Assembly (NCBI GenBank): GCA_009886625.1
Contig: QXZA01000011.1
Location: forward strand, 145,736-209,735
Direction of reading: 5' to 3'
Source of the DNA: Flavobacteriaceae bacterium
GTDB taxonomy: Bacteria; Bacteroidota; Bacteroidia; Flavobacteriales; Flavobacteriaceae
DNA length: 64,000 nt
Shown here: piece after piece, positions 8,592 through 16,380 of the stretch
Layout of the letters: each line of letters starts with the position of its first letter
Numbering within the stretch: the stretch's first letter is position 1
The notes under the pieces: model-generated
What the model was told of the DNA's origin: nothing
The model's database searches: none
What the model saw: the letters and a program-made list of their open reading frames with translations, nothing else
Position numbers and translations under genes: made by a program

Positions 8592-10022
8592 ATGTCTGAA
8601 ATATTAGGCGACACTGGTTTTGACAATAAACCTTCGATTGAAGCCAAAGCACTTCGAATCAATTTAAACAAATACATTTACGGAACCTTTGCAGAAATAG
8701 GTGCGGGACAAGAGGTTGCTCGACATTTTTTTAGAGTAGGTGGTGCTTCAGGAACCATTGCTAAGACCATTAGTGCCTATGATAAAAACTTTAGCGACAC
8801 CATTTATGGTGAAGAAGAAGACAGCCGATATGTAACAGAGACACGTCTGGACAAAATGCTTACGCATGAAATGCGATTGCTTAAGAATAGAATCCCTAAA
8901 GAAGACCATCCCAACAAGATGTTTTTCACCTTTGCAGATACAGTGACAACTATTGATTTTGCTAAAAAATTTATGGGTCATGGTTGGATGGGAATTCGTT
9001 TTCAAACTTCTCCAGAAGAACCTTATAATGAAATAACTTTACACATTCGTTTTCACCAAAGCGAAGCCCGTTTGCAACAAGAAGCATTAGGTTTTATGGG
9101 TGTTAATTTAGTTTATGGTGCTTTTTACAAGAGTCATAATCCAAAAAAGTTATTGCGTTATCTCTATGATCATATAGATCATGATGCAATTGAAATTGAT
9201 ACCATAAACTTTTCAGGACCAAAATTCAAAAATGTAGACAATCGTTTAATGAGTTTGCAGCTTATAAAGAACGGGATGACAGATGCAGTAATGTTTGATC
9301 CTAACGGAAATAATATTCTTCCAGCTCGTATTCTTTACAAGAAAAATATTTTAGCCCTGAGAGGTAGTTTTCGTCCTGTAACCAAGGTTAATATTGACAT
9401 GTTTGATAAATCCTTTGATATTTTTTCGAAAGAAGTAAATGTGAATGCTGATAAAACTGAAGTGATTTTTGAAATTACACTTTCAAACCTAAGAGCAGAA
9501 GGTGAAATTGATGAAAATGATTTTATGGATCGTGCAAAGTTACTGTGTTCACTTGGGCACACAGTAATGATCTCCAATTTCAAGGAATACTATCGTTTAG
9601 TTGACTATTTCTCTAAATACACCAAAAAACAAGTCGGTTTGGCCATGGGAGTCAATAATTTTGTGGAAATCTTTGATGAACAGTACTATCAAGACCTAAG
9701 TGGTGGAATTCTTGAAGCTTTTGGGAAAATGTTTTACAACAATCTTAAGGTATACCTTTACCCGATGCGGGATGAGAAATCAGAAAAAATTGTTACCAGT
9801 AACAACCTGAAATTACACCCACGCATGAAAGACTTCTATAAATTCTTTAAATACAATGACAAAATCATTGATATTTTTGATTTTGACGAGAGCCATCTTT
9901 CCATTTTTTCTAGAGAAATATTAAGAATGATTAAAAACAAAGAAGAAGGTTGGGAAAATGAGCTGCCCAATGGGATAGCAGAAATGATTCGTGCCGAAAA
10001 AATGTTTGGTTTTAAGGAATAA
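8592..10022 (+). CDS. Conserved bacteroidotal protein of unknown function
   Basis: A 476-residue soluble protein with no signal peptide. I recognise it as a strongly conserved protein of Bacteroidota but do not know its function. As far as I recall, homologues carry unreliable labels such as TonB-dependent receptor or nicotinate-nucleotide adenylyltransferase. Neither fits: there is no signal sequence or beta-barrel pattern and no HxGH nucleotidyltransferase motif. Notable conserved-looking segments are FAEIGAGQEVARHFFRVGGASGTIAK near the N-terminus, TINFSGPKF near 207, and LPARILYKKNILALRGSF near 235. It has its own promoter and is monocistronic. Confidence 0.75.
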   Translation: MSEILGDTGFDNKPSIEAKALRINLNKYIYGTFAEIGAGQEVARHFFRVGGASGTIAKTISAYDKNFSDTIYGEEEDSRYVTETRLDKMLTHEMRLLKNRIPKEDHPNKMFFTFADTVTTIDFAKKFMGHGWMGIRFQTSPEEPYNEITLHIRFHQSEARLQQEALGFMGVNLVYGAFYKSHNPKKLLRYLYDHIDHDAIEIDTINFSGPKFKNVDNRLMSLQLIKNGMTDAVMFDPNGNNILPARILYKKNILALRGSFRPVTKVNIDMFDKSFDIFSKEVNVNADKTEVIFEITLSNLRAEGEIDENDFMDRAKLLCSLGHTVMISNFKEYYRLVDYFSKYTKKQVGLAMGVNNFVEIFDEQYYQDLSGGILEAFGKMFYNNLKVYLYPMRDEKSEKIVTSNNLKLHPRMKDFYKFFKYNDKIIDIFDFDESHLSIFSREILRMIKNKEEGWENELPNGIAEMIRAEKMFGFKE

Positions 10023-10023
10023 T

Positions 10024-10485
10024 TTATTCCTCTAAAATCTGAGAAGCGTGTTCTTTGGTTTTTACCTTATCTATTACACGTTCTACAATTCCATTTTCAT
10101 CAAGAATAAATGTCATTCTGTGTATTCCGTCGTATTCCTTACCCATGAATTTTTTGGGACCCCACACTCCAAAAGCATCGATTATTGCTTTTTCAGTATC
10201 GGCTAAAAGAGGAAAAGGGAAATCAAATTTGTCCACAAAGGCTTTTTGTTTTTTTTCTGTATCGGCACTTACTCCCAATAATACATAGCCTGCATCTTTC
10301 AACTCTTTGAAGTGATCCCTTAAATCACAAGCCTCTGTCGTGCATCCTGGTGTACTGGCTTTAGGATAAAAAAAGACAACAACCTTTGATCCTTGATATT
10401 GCTCTAAAGTATGTGGATTGCCTAAATGGTCGTTTACAGTAAAGGAAGAAACTTTTTCTCCTACTTTTAATGGTTTCATAATCAT
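10024..10485 (-). CDS. bcp: Thiol peroxidase of the Bcp/PrxQ family
   Basis: A 153-residue atypical two-cysteine peroxiredoxin. The active site reads STPGCTTEAC, with peroxidatic Cys48 and resolving Cys53 five residues later, the PrxQ/Bcp pattern. It reduces hydroperoxides with thioredoxin as donor. ATG 10485 and a second ATG two codons downstream are equally plausible starts. It converges on the 476-residue gene with one base between stops and is divergent from nth. Confidence 0.9.
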   Translation of the reverse strand: MIMKPLKVGEKVSSFTVNDHLGNPHTLEQYQGSKVVVFFYPKASTPGCTTEACDLRDHFKELKDAGYVLLGVSADTEKKQKAFVDKFDFPFPLLADTEKAIIDAFGVWGPKKFMGKEYDGIHRMTFILDENGIVERVIDKVKTKEHASQILEE

Positions 10486-10519
10486 AGTGTTTTAGTATTT
10501 TCGAATATAAAAAGAATTG

Positions 10520-11167
10520 ATGACAAAAAAAGAAAAAGTTGCCTTTGCTATTGAAACTCTAGAGTCACTATATCCCAGGATACCAATTCCTTTGGACCAC
10601 ACAGATCCTTACACTTTATTAATTGCTGTTTTACTCTCTGCACAAAGCACTGATGTTCGTGTCAATAAGATTACTCCCCTTTTATTTGAAAAGGCTTCTA
10701 CTCCAGCCGAAATGATAAAATTGAGTATTGAGAAGATTAGAAGTATTATTAGACCTGTAGGTTTATCTCCCATGAAATCAAAAGGAATTTATGAATTGTC
10801 TCATATACTACTTGACAAGTATGAAGGACAAGTTCCTCAAGACTTGGAAGCTTTAGAAGCACTTCCATCTGTAGGCCATAAAACCGCTAGTGTTGTTATG
10901 GCTCAAGCCTTTGGGGTCCCCTCTTTTCCAGTTGACACTCACATTCATCGTTTGATGTACCGATGGGGATTTACCAATGGGAAAAATGTAGTTCAAACAG
11001 AAAAGGATGCTAAACGTTTGTTTCCAATGGAAAAATGGAATGATTTACATTTGCAAATTATTTGGTATGGAAGAGAATATTCTCCAGCAAGAGGTTGGAA
11101 AATTGAAAAGGATATAATTACAAAAACAATAGGGAGACAGTCGGTATTGAAAAAGCTGAAAAACTAA
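10520..11167 (+). CDS. nth: Endonuclease III-like DNA glycosylase without Fe-S cluster
   Basis: A 215-residue HhH-GPD glycosylase/AP lyase. The helix-hairpin-helix LEALPSVGHKTASVV contains the catalytic Lys121, and VDTHIHR contains the catalytic Asp139. It removes oxidised pyrimidines and cleaves AP sites in base excision repair. In the E. coli enzyme the C-terminus carries four cysteines binding a 4Fe-4S cluster. Here that stretch is GREYSPARGWKIEKD, and the whole protein contains no cysteine. A TTG codon precedes the ATG at 10520; the ATG is preferred. The 3' end overlaps the small convergent gene by three bases. Confidence 0.88.
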   Translation: MTKKEKVAFAIETLESLYPRIPIPLDHTDPYTLLIAVLLSAQSTDVRVNKITPLLFEKASTPAEMIKLSIEKIRSIIRPVGLSPMKSKGIYELSHILLDKYEGQVPQDLEALEALPSVGHKTASVVMAQAFGVPSFPVDTHIHRLMYRWGFTNGKNVVQTEKDAKRLFPMEKWNDLHLQIIWYGREYSPARGWKIEKDIITKTIGRQSVLKKLKN

Positions 11168-11310
11168 TTTTTCAATATGTCCAATGCTTTATTTTGTTCT
11201 TTATCTTTAGAATAGGACTCAGAAAATGCTAATATACGCTTAATGACAATTTCGCGGGGACGGGTAATAACTGAATGAGAGGCTTTTGCTTTCGGGTAGT
11301 TTTTTTCCAT
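11164..11310 (-). CDS. Small conserved-looking protein, 48 residues
   Basis: An ATG-initiated frame of 48 codons, basic and without cysteine, reading MEKNYPKAKASHSVITRPRE at its start. It sits between the ECF sigma gene (47 bases upstream, same strand) and nth (convergent, stops overlapping). The composition is protein-like: a charged N-terminus, a short amphipathic helix around IVIKRILAFS, and a Lys/Asp/Glu-rich tail. I believe small proteins of this type sit near sigma-70 genes in related genomes but cannot confirm it here. It has no recognised domain. A perfect 10-bp inverted repeat lies just upstream of the start. Confidence 0.55.
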   Translation of the reverse strand: MEKNYPKAKASHSVITRPREIVIKRILAFSESYSKDKEQNKALDILKN

Positions 11311-11312
11311 AA

Positions 11313-11338
11313 AATACGTTATATACTAATAACGTATT
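11313..11338. repeat. Perfect 10-bp inverted repeat between the sigma gene and the small gene
   Basis: AATACGTTAT (11313-11322) and ATAACGTATT (11329-11338) are exact reverse complements around a six-base spacer. It begins three bases upstream of the small gene's ATG and ends 19 bases past the sigma factor stop. It is AT-rich with no U-tract, so it resembles an operator or a translation-controlling hairpin more than a terminator. Confidence 0.6.
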
Positions 11339-11357
11339 AAACAGTTAGAAATTGTGT

Positions 11358-11948
11358 TTATTCTAAAACAATTTCGTTTTCTTCCACTAATTTTCTGAGA
11401 TTTATAATGGCATATCGCATTCTTCCCAAGGCAGTATTAATACTCACATTTGTATTTTCTGCAATTTCTTTAAAACTCATGTCTCTATAAAGGCGCATCA
11501 TAAGGACCTCTTTTTGATCCTCAGGAAGTTCTTGCACAAGCTTTTGTATATCTTTTACAATTTGATCTTGATATAGCGTTGCTTCAATATTTGGAGAATT
11601 ATCGGATATAAATTTAAACACATCATATTCATCCGTGTTTTCGATGGTAGGAATTCGATTGTTTTTTCTAAAAAAATCAATCACTAAGTTATGGGCAATT
11701 CTCATTACCCAAGGCAAAAACTTTCCCTCTTCATTGTACACGCCATTCTTAAGCGTTTTAATCACTTTAATAAAGGTGTCTTGAAAAATATCCTCAGCGG
11801 TATCTCGGTCTAAAACTTTAGATTTAATGAAATTAAAAATTCGAAGTTTGTGACGATTAATTAATTGTTCTAATGCAAGTTCCGAACCTGAAATATATTC
11901 ATTTACTAAAAAGGCGTCGGTAGGTTGTGAATGAGTATTAGTTTCCAT
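11358..11948 (-). CDS. ECF-type RNA polymerase sigma-70 factor
   Basis: A 196-residue sigma factor with region 2 (about 22-95, including DTAEDIFQDTFIKVIK and LPWVMRIAHNLVIDFFRK) and region 4 (about 133-190, with LPEDQKEVLMMRLYRDMSFKEIA and a helix-turn-helix ending NTALGRMRYAI). It lacks regions 1 and 3, hence ECF. No anti-sigma gene is adjacent; the small 48-residue gene downstream is the only same-strand neighbour. Its leader carries an unusual inverted repeat, so expression may be controlled after transcription starts. Confidence 0.88.
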   Translation of the reverse strand: METNTHSQPTDAFLVNEYISGSELALEQLINRHKLRIFNFIKSKVLDRDTAEDIFQDTFIKVIKTLKNGVYNEEGKFLPWVMRIAHNLVIDFFRKNNRIPTIENTDEYDVFKFISDNSPNIEATLYQDQIVKDIQKLVQELPEDQKEVLMMRLYRDMSFKEIAENTNVSINTALGRMRYAIINLRKLVEENEIVLE

Positions 11949-12008
11949 AAAAAATTACTTTAGGCAAGAATGCCGTTAAAAATCCGTGATGTTTTAAAGT
12001 AATTTTTT
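11949..12008 (-). promoter_or_regulatory. 14-bp inverted repeat in the sigma factor leader
   Basis: The segment at 11949-11962 and the segment at 11995-12008 are exact reverse complements over 14 bases (core ATTACTTTA/TAAAGTAAT), separated by 32 bases. Inside the loop GGCAAGAATGCC (11963-11974) can form a second small hairpin. In the sigma gene's mRNA the 3' arm ends immediately before the AUG, so folding would bury the ribosome landing site. The sequence is seen directly; the regulatory role is inference. Confidence 0.55.
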
Positions 12009-12032
12009 CGCTATAGGCTAACTAATTTTAAA

Positions 12033-12065
12033 CAAATATACACTTTTTTTTAAAGTTATTAACAA
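12033..12065 (-). promoter_or_regulatory. Promoter of the ECF sigma gene
   Basis: On the minus strand TATATTTG (12033-12040) matches TAnnTTTG exactly, with TTG at 12063-12065, 22 bases upstream. The predicted transcript would start near 12027 and have a leader of about 75-80 bases containing the inverted repeat. Confidence 0.6.
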
Positions 12066-12117
12066 GTTAGCCCCTTTTATTACTCCATTTTGAAGTATGA
12101 GAAGCGATTTAAAATTG

Positions 12118-12125
12118 TAAATTTG
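12118..12125 (+). promoter_or_regulatory. -7 promoter element of uvrA
   Basis: TAAATTTG is an exact TAnnTTTG, 17 bases before the ATG. The nearest upstream TTG (12090-12092) is 25 bases away, slightly beyond the usual spacing. No LexA-type operator was recognised. Confidence 0.5.
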
Positions 12126-12142
12126 GCGCCATTATAAAGGCT

Positions 12143-14923
12143 ATGAAAAATATTTTGGATTACAATCCGAAAAAACACATTATCATTAAAGGGGCTCATC
12201 TTCACAATCTCAAACATGTTGATTTGGCCATTCAACGGAACAAATTGACCGTGATCACTGGACTTTCAGGATCAGGAAAATCTTCCCTTGCCTTTGATAC
12301 ACTTTACGCTGAGGGGCAGAGACGTTATGTGGAAAGCCTTTCCTCCTATGCACGACAATTCATGGGGCGACTCAACAAACCCAAAGTAGATTTTATAAAA
12401 GGATTGGCTCCTGCGATTGCAGTAGAACAGAAAGTGAACACCTCTAACCCACGATCAACGGTGGGGACTAAAACAGAAATTTATGATTACCTAAAGCTAC
12501 TTTTTGCTAGAATTGGTAAAACCTATTCTCCAATTTCAAATCAAGAAGTTAAAAAAGACAATGTTGAAAATGTGATACACCACATTAAGTCATTCAAGGA
12601 AGGAGAAAAACTGCTATTACTCGCTCCTATAGTTGCAGAACCTAATCGTACACTTGAGGATAAAGTGAAAATTTTCATTCAACAAGGTTTTGCAAGGATT
12701 TTTCATAAAGAAGAAACCCTTAACATTGATAGTCTAAAACAAATTCCAAGAAAAGGATTTGATTTAGTAATTGATCGATTGATTGTAAAGCATGAAGAAG
12801 ACTTTTACAATAGAGTGGCAGATGCCATAGAAATGGCATTCTATGAAGGCAAAGGAAATTGTTCTTTGTATATTCTAAAGGAAAAAAAGCGTTTTGAATT
12901 TTCAAATAAATTTGATTTGGATGGAATGAGTTTTTCTATTCCCAATGTTCATCTATTTAGCTTTAATAATCCCTTAGGCGCCTGTCCAACATGTGAAGGA
13001 TTTGGAGATATAATTGGAATTGATCCAGAATTAGTAGTGCCAGATACCAGTCTCTCTATTTATGATAATGCAATAGTACCCTGGAAGGGAACTGGGATGC
13101 GAAAGTTTTATAACGACTTAGTTAATAATGCTTATCGTTTTGATTTCCCAATACACAAGTCCTATTTTGAACTGAGTCAGTCACAAAAAGATCTCATATG
13201 GAAAGGAAATTCCTATTTTAAAGGAATTGATAATTTCTTTAAAAAAATTGAGGCAAAAAACTACAAGATTCAAAACCGAGTGTTGCTTTCTCGCTATCGT
13301 GGAAAGACAAAATGCACTTCTTGTAAAGGCTCTCGCCTTAAAAAGGAAGTCACTTATGTGAAAATTGGTGGTAAGAGCTTACCTGATTTGCTTCAGATTT
13401 CGATTGCTAATCTTACTCTCTTTTTTAAAGATTTAAAGCTTAACAAACATGATCAAGAAATTGCGAGTCGTTTACTCAAAGAAATCAATAGTAGACTAGA
13501 ATTTGTTCAAGAAGTAGGCCTAGGGTATTTAAGTCTAAATAGACGGTCTAATTCTCTTTCTGGTGGAGAGTCACAACGTATTCAATTGGCAACTTCTCTT
13601 GGTAGTAGTCTTGTAGGCTCTATGTATATATTAGATGAGCCATCCATTGGTCTTCACAGCAGAGATAATGAAAAACTAATTGAGGTATTGAAAACCTTGC
13701 GAGATCTTGGAAATACCGTCATCGTGGTGGAACATGATGAAGAAATTATGCATGCTGCAGACGAAGTAGTTGATATTGGTCCCGAGGCAGGTAGTTTTGG
13801 TGGAGAATTGGTTGCACAGGGTACGTTTAATCATATTTTAAAAAGTAAAGGATTAACTGCTGCCTATCTAAATGGAAGTAAGAAAATAGAAGTCCCCAAA
13901 AAGAGAAAAAAATCAGCTTACAAAATTCAACTTGAAGGGTGTAGAGAACACAACCTCAAGAATATTGATATAGAAATACCATTGGGATGCATGACTGTGG
14001 TCAGTGGTGTATCAGGGAGTGGAAAAACTAGTCTAGTTAAACGAATCCTCTACCCTGCTCTTTTGCGTAATTTTGATATCTACTCAGAAAAACCAGGATC
14101 ATATTCAGAATTAAAAGGGGATTTACATACACTTAAAAGTGTTGAATTTATTGATCAAAATCCAATTGGAAGATCTTCACGTTCTAACCCAGTGACATAC
14201 ATCAAAGCCTATGATGAGATTAGAGCATTATTTTCCAATTTAAAACTTTCAAAATTACGAAATTATAAACCAAAGCATTTCTCTTTTAATGTAGATGGTG
14301 GCCGCTGTGACAGCTGTAAAGGAGAAGGAACGATTACTATTGAAATGCAATTCATGGCCGATGTGGTACTTGAATGCGAACATTGTAAAGGAAAGCGTTT
14401 CAAAAAAGAAATTCAAGAAGTGAAATTTCATGAAATATCCATTGACCAGTTACTTAACATGACGGTTGATGATGCCATTACTTTTTTCAAAAAACACGAA
14501 TCTAAAAGGATCATTCAAAAATTACAACCTTTACAAGATGTTGGTTTAGGGTATGTTACTCTGGGGCAATCTTCTGCTACGCTCTCTGGTGGAGAAGCAC
14601 AACGGATTAAACTTGCCTCATTTATTAGCCAAGGGACAAGTAAGGAAAAGGTACTCTTTATTTTTGACGAACCTACTACCGGTTTACATTTTCATGACAT
14701 CCAAAAACTTCTTACTTCGTTTGAGGCCCTTATTCAAAATGGACATAGCATTGTAGTGGTAGAGCATAATCTGGATCTCATCAAATGCGCAGACCATCTC
14801 ATAGATTTAGGCCCTGAGGCTGGTGATGAAGGAGGATATTTAGTTGGACAAGGAACACCTAAAGAGATTGTGAAAATAAAAAAATCTCATACTGGAAGAT
14901 ATCTGGCCGAAAAATTAAAATAG
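12143..14923 (+). CDS. uvrA: Excinuclease ABC subunit A
   Basis: A 926-residue UvrA, close to the usual length. It has two ABC modules: Walker A GLSGSGKS at 40-47 and GVSGSGKT in the second half, and signature SLSGGESQR and TLSGGEAQR. Zinc-finger CxxC pairs occur as CPTC, CTSC, CDSC and CEHC. The region after RQFMGRLNKPKVD keeps the UvrB-binding domain, which the shorter UvrA2 class lacks. It recognises DNA damage and loads UvrB in nucleotide excision repair. Its end overlaps the convergent flippase gene by nine bases. Confidence 0.93.
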   Translation: MKNILDYNPKKHIIIKGAHLHNLKHVDLAIQRNKLTVITGLSGSGKSSLAFDTLYAEGQRRYVESLSSYARQFMGRLNKPKVDFIKGLAPAIAVEQKVNTSNPRSTVGTKTEIYDYLKLLFARIGKTYSPISNQEVKKDNVENVIHHIKSFKEGEKLLLLAPIVAEPNRTLEDKVKIFIQQGFARIFHKEETLNIDSLKQIPRKGFDLVIDRLIVKHEEDFYNRVADAIEMAFYEGKGNCSLYILKEKKRFEFSNKFDLDGMSFSIPNVHLFSFNNPLGACPTCEGFGDIIGIDPELVVPDTSLSIYDNAIVPWKGTGMRKFYNDLVNNAYRFDFPIHKSYFELSQSQKDLIWKGNSYFKGIDNFFKKIEAKNYKIQNRVLLSRYRGKTKCTSCKGSRLKKEVTYVKIGGKSLPDLLQISIANLTLFFKDLKLNKHDQEIASRLLKEINSRLEFVQEVGLGYLSLNRRSNSLSGGESQRIQLATSLGSSLVGSMYILDEPSIGLHSRDNEKLIEVLKTLRDLGNTVIVVEHDEEIMHAADEVVDIGPEAGSFGGELVAQGTFNHILKSKGLTAAYLNGSKKIEVPKKRKKSAYKIQLEGCREHNLKNIDIEIPLGCMTVVSGVSGSGKTSLVKRILYPALLRNFDIYSEKPGSYSELKGDLHTLKSVEFIDQNPIGRSSRSNPVTYIKAYDEIRALFSNLKLSKLRNYKPKHFSFNVDGGRCDSCKGEGTITIEMQFMADVVLECEHCKGKRFKKEIQEVKFHEISIDQLLNMTVDDAITFFKKHESKRIIQKLQPLQDVGLGYVTLGQSSATLSGGEAQRIKLASFISQGTSKEKVLFIFDEPTTGLHFHDIQKLLTSFEALIQNGHSIVVVEHNLDLIKCADHLIDLGPEAGDEGGYLVGQGTPKEIVKIKKSHTGRYLAEKLK

Positions 14924-16378
14924 TTTAGCGCTCACACTTTTTAAAAAACTTTCGATATCACTGGACCATCGGAACATTAGCATGGGAATAGTAAACAACC
15001 CTAAGATCAATGCACTTCGAGCTGCTATTGATACGATTGGATGCACTAAAGTAGGAATCCAATAAACAAGTCCATAAATTAATAAGACACTAATAAATAT
15101 CCCTATAGACTTTTTAGAATAGGGATGAATCTTGAACAGTACACCCACCAATACAATCTTACATAGATTGATAAAGACAATCACAATTAAAGTTGCAAAA
15201 GCAGCTCCAATTATCCCATGCGATTGAATAAAAATATAGTTTAAAGCAACTGCTAATATGGCTGAACTTATTGAAAACCAAAATACATAAGAGTAGTATT
15301 TCGAATTGGATATTATATTATTCAAACATCCCATGGACATACTGAAAAATTTTCCAATTGACACAATAATGACTACACTTGCGGCAGAGGCATACCCTTC
15401 TTGATCAATGATTAAATAAAAATCATTTAGATTTAAATTGATCAATAAAAAAACAATACCACAAACGATCATTAGATTCAGACTACTCTTTTTTAGTAAA
15501 ATAAGCAACCGTTCCTCATTATTATCATTTAATGCTCTTGCAACCAAAGGACTGGTGATTTGAAACATAGCTCGACCAGGAGCTTCTATAACTGCGGCAA
15601 TGTATAATGCGACGGCATAAAACGCAACATTTTCATTTGTTGAAAGTGAAAAAATCATGGATTTATCGATGTCCAAAATAACACTTGCTGCTGCTCCAGA
15701 CAGAAAAATCAAAGTGCTGTAGCGTAACATTTTCTGCCAACCTATAGGAAGTTTAAATTGAAAAGAAGGAGTATGTACCTTCAAACAATACATTCCAATG
15801 ACTACTAACCTTAGGTAATACCCTACTATCAAATAGATAATAAAGTTATCCAAATCAAGAGTGCCAAACATATAAAGCAATAACAATACTAGGGTAAGTA
15901 AACGGGGATACACTTCTTTAAGGAAATTTCCAAAGACAGACTGTAAATGTACGCGTAGCCAACTAAAGAAAATCTCAAAATAGGCAGTAGCAATTGCTAT
16001 AGAAAGAATTAAAACAGGGAAACGCAGTACTGTTTTATTACTGTTAGATAAGAAATCTAATATCTGATTACTGTAACTATTGTAGAGAGGAAAAATGAGT
16101 GCCAAAATAAGCAAAGGAAAGAGAATGGCAAACCATAATAAACGGTCTTGTTCTTCTTCTGATTCACTATTACTGAAATATTTAATCAATGTATGTTGAA
16201 CACCAAAAGAAATAAAGGGTTGAATCAAATTAGAATTGGCAAGCAAAGCCACAATTAGTCCCTGAAATTCTTTTCCTGGGTATTTGGGGTATAAAAAAAG
16301 CATATTGGCAGCTCCAATACCAAAAGCGAGTGCAATACTAAGGATATTATAAACAGATTGTTTTGCAATGATCCCCAT
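14915..16378 (-). CDS. Polysaccharide/oligosaccharide flippase (Wzx/MATE-like)
   Basis: A 487-residue integral membrane protein with about 12-14 hydrophobic helices, resembling polysaccharide biosynthesis (Wzx-type) flippases of the MOP superfamily. It opens with IAKQSVYNILSIALAFGIGA. It would move lipid-linked sugars across the inner membrane. It lies two bases after the YfhO gene and is probably in an operon with it and the DUF4834 gene, a common flavobacterial trio. The exact substrate cannot be read from the sequence. Confidence 0.8.
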   Translation of the reverse strand: MGIIAKQSVYNILSIALAFGIGAANMLFLYPKYPGKEFQGLIVALLANSNLIQPFISFGVQHTLIKYFSNSESEEEQDRLLWFAILFPLLILALIFPLYNSYSNQILDFLSNSNKTVLRFPVLILSIAIATAYFEIFFSWLRVHLQSVFGNFLKEVYPRLLTLVLLLLYMFGTLDLDNFIIYLIVGYYLRLVVIGMYCLKVHTPSFQFKLPIGWQKMLRYSTLIFLSGAAASVILDIDKSMIFSLSTNENVAFYAVALYIAAVIEAPGRAMFQITSPLVARALNDNNEERLLILLKKSSLNLMIVCGIVFLLINLNLNDFYLIIDQEGYASAASVVIIVSIGKFFSMSMGCLNNIISNSKYYSYVFWFSISSAILAVALNYIFIQSHGIIGAAFATLIVIVFINLCKIVLVGVLFKIHPYSKKSIGIFISVLLIYGLVYWIPTLVHPIVSIAARSALILGLFTIPMLMFRWSSDIESFLKSVSAKLF

Positions 16379-16380
16379 GT

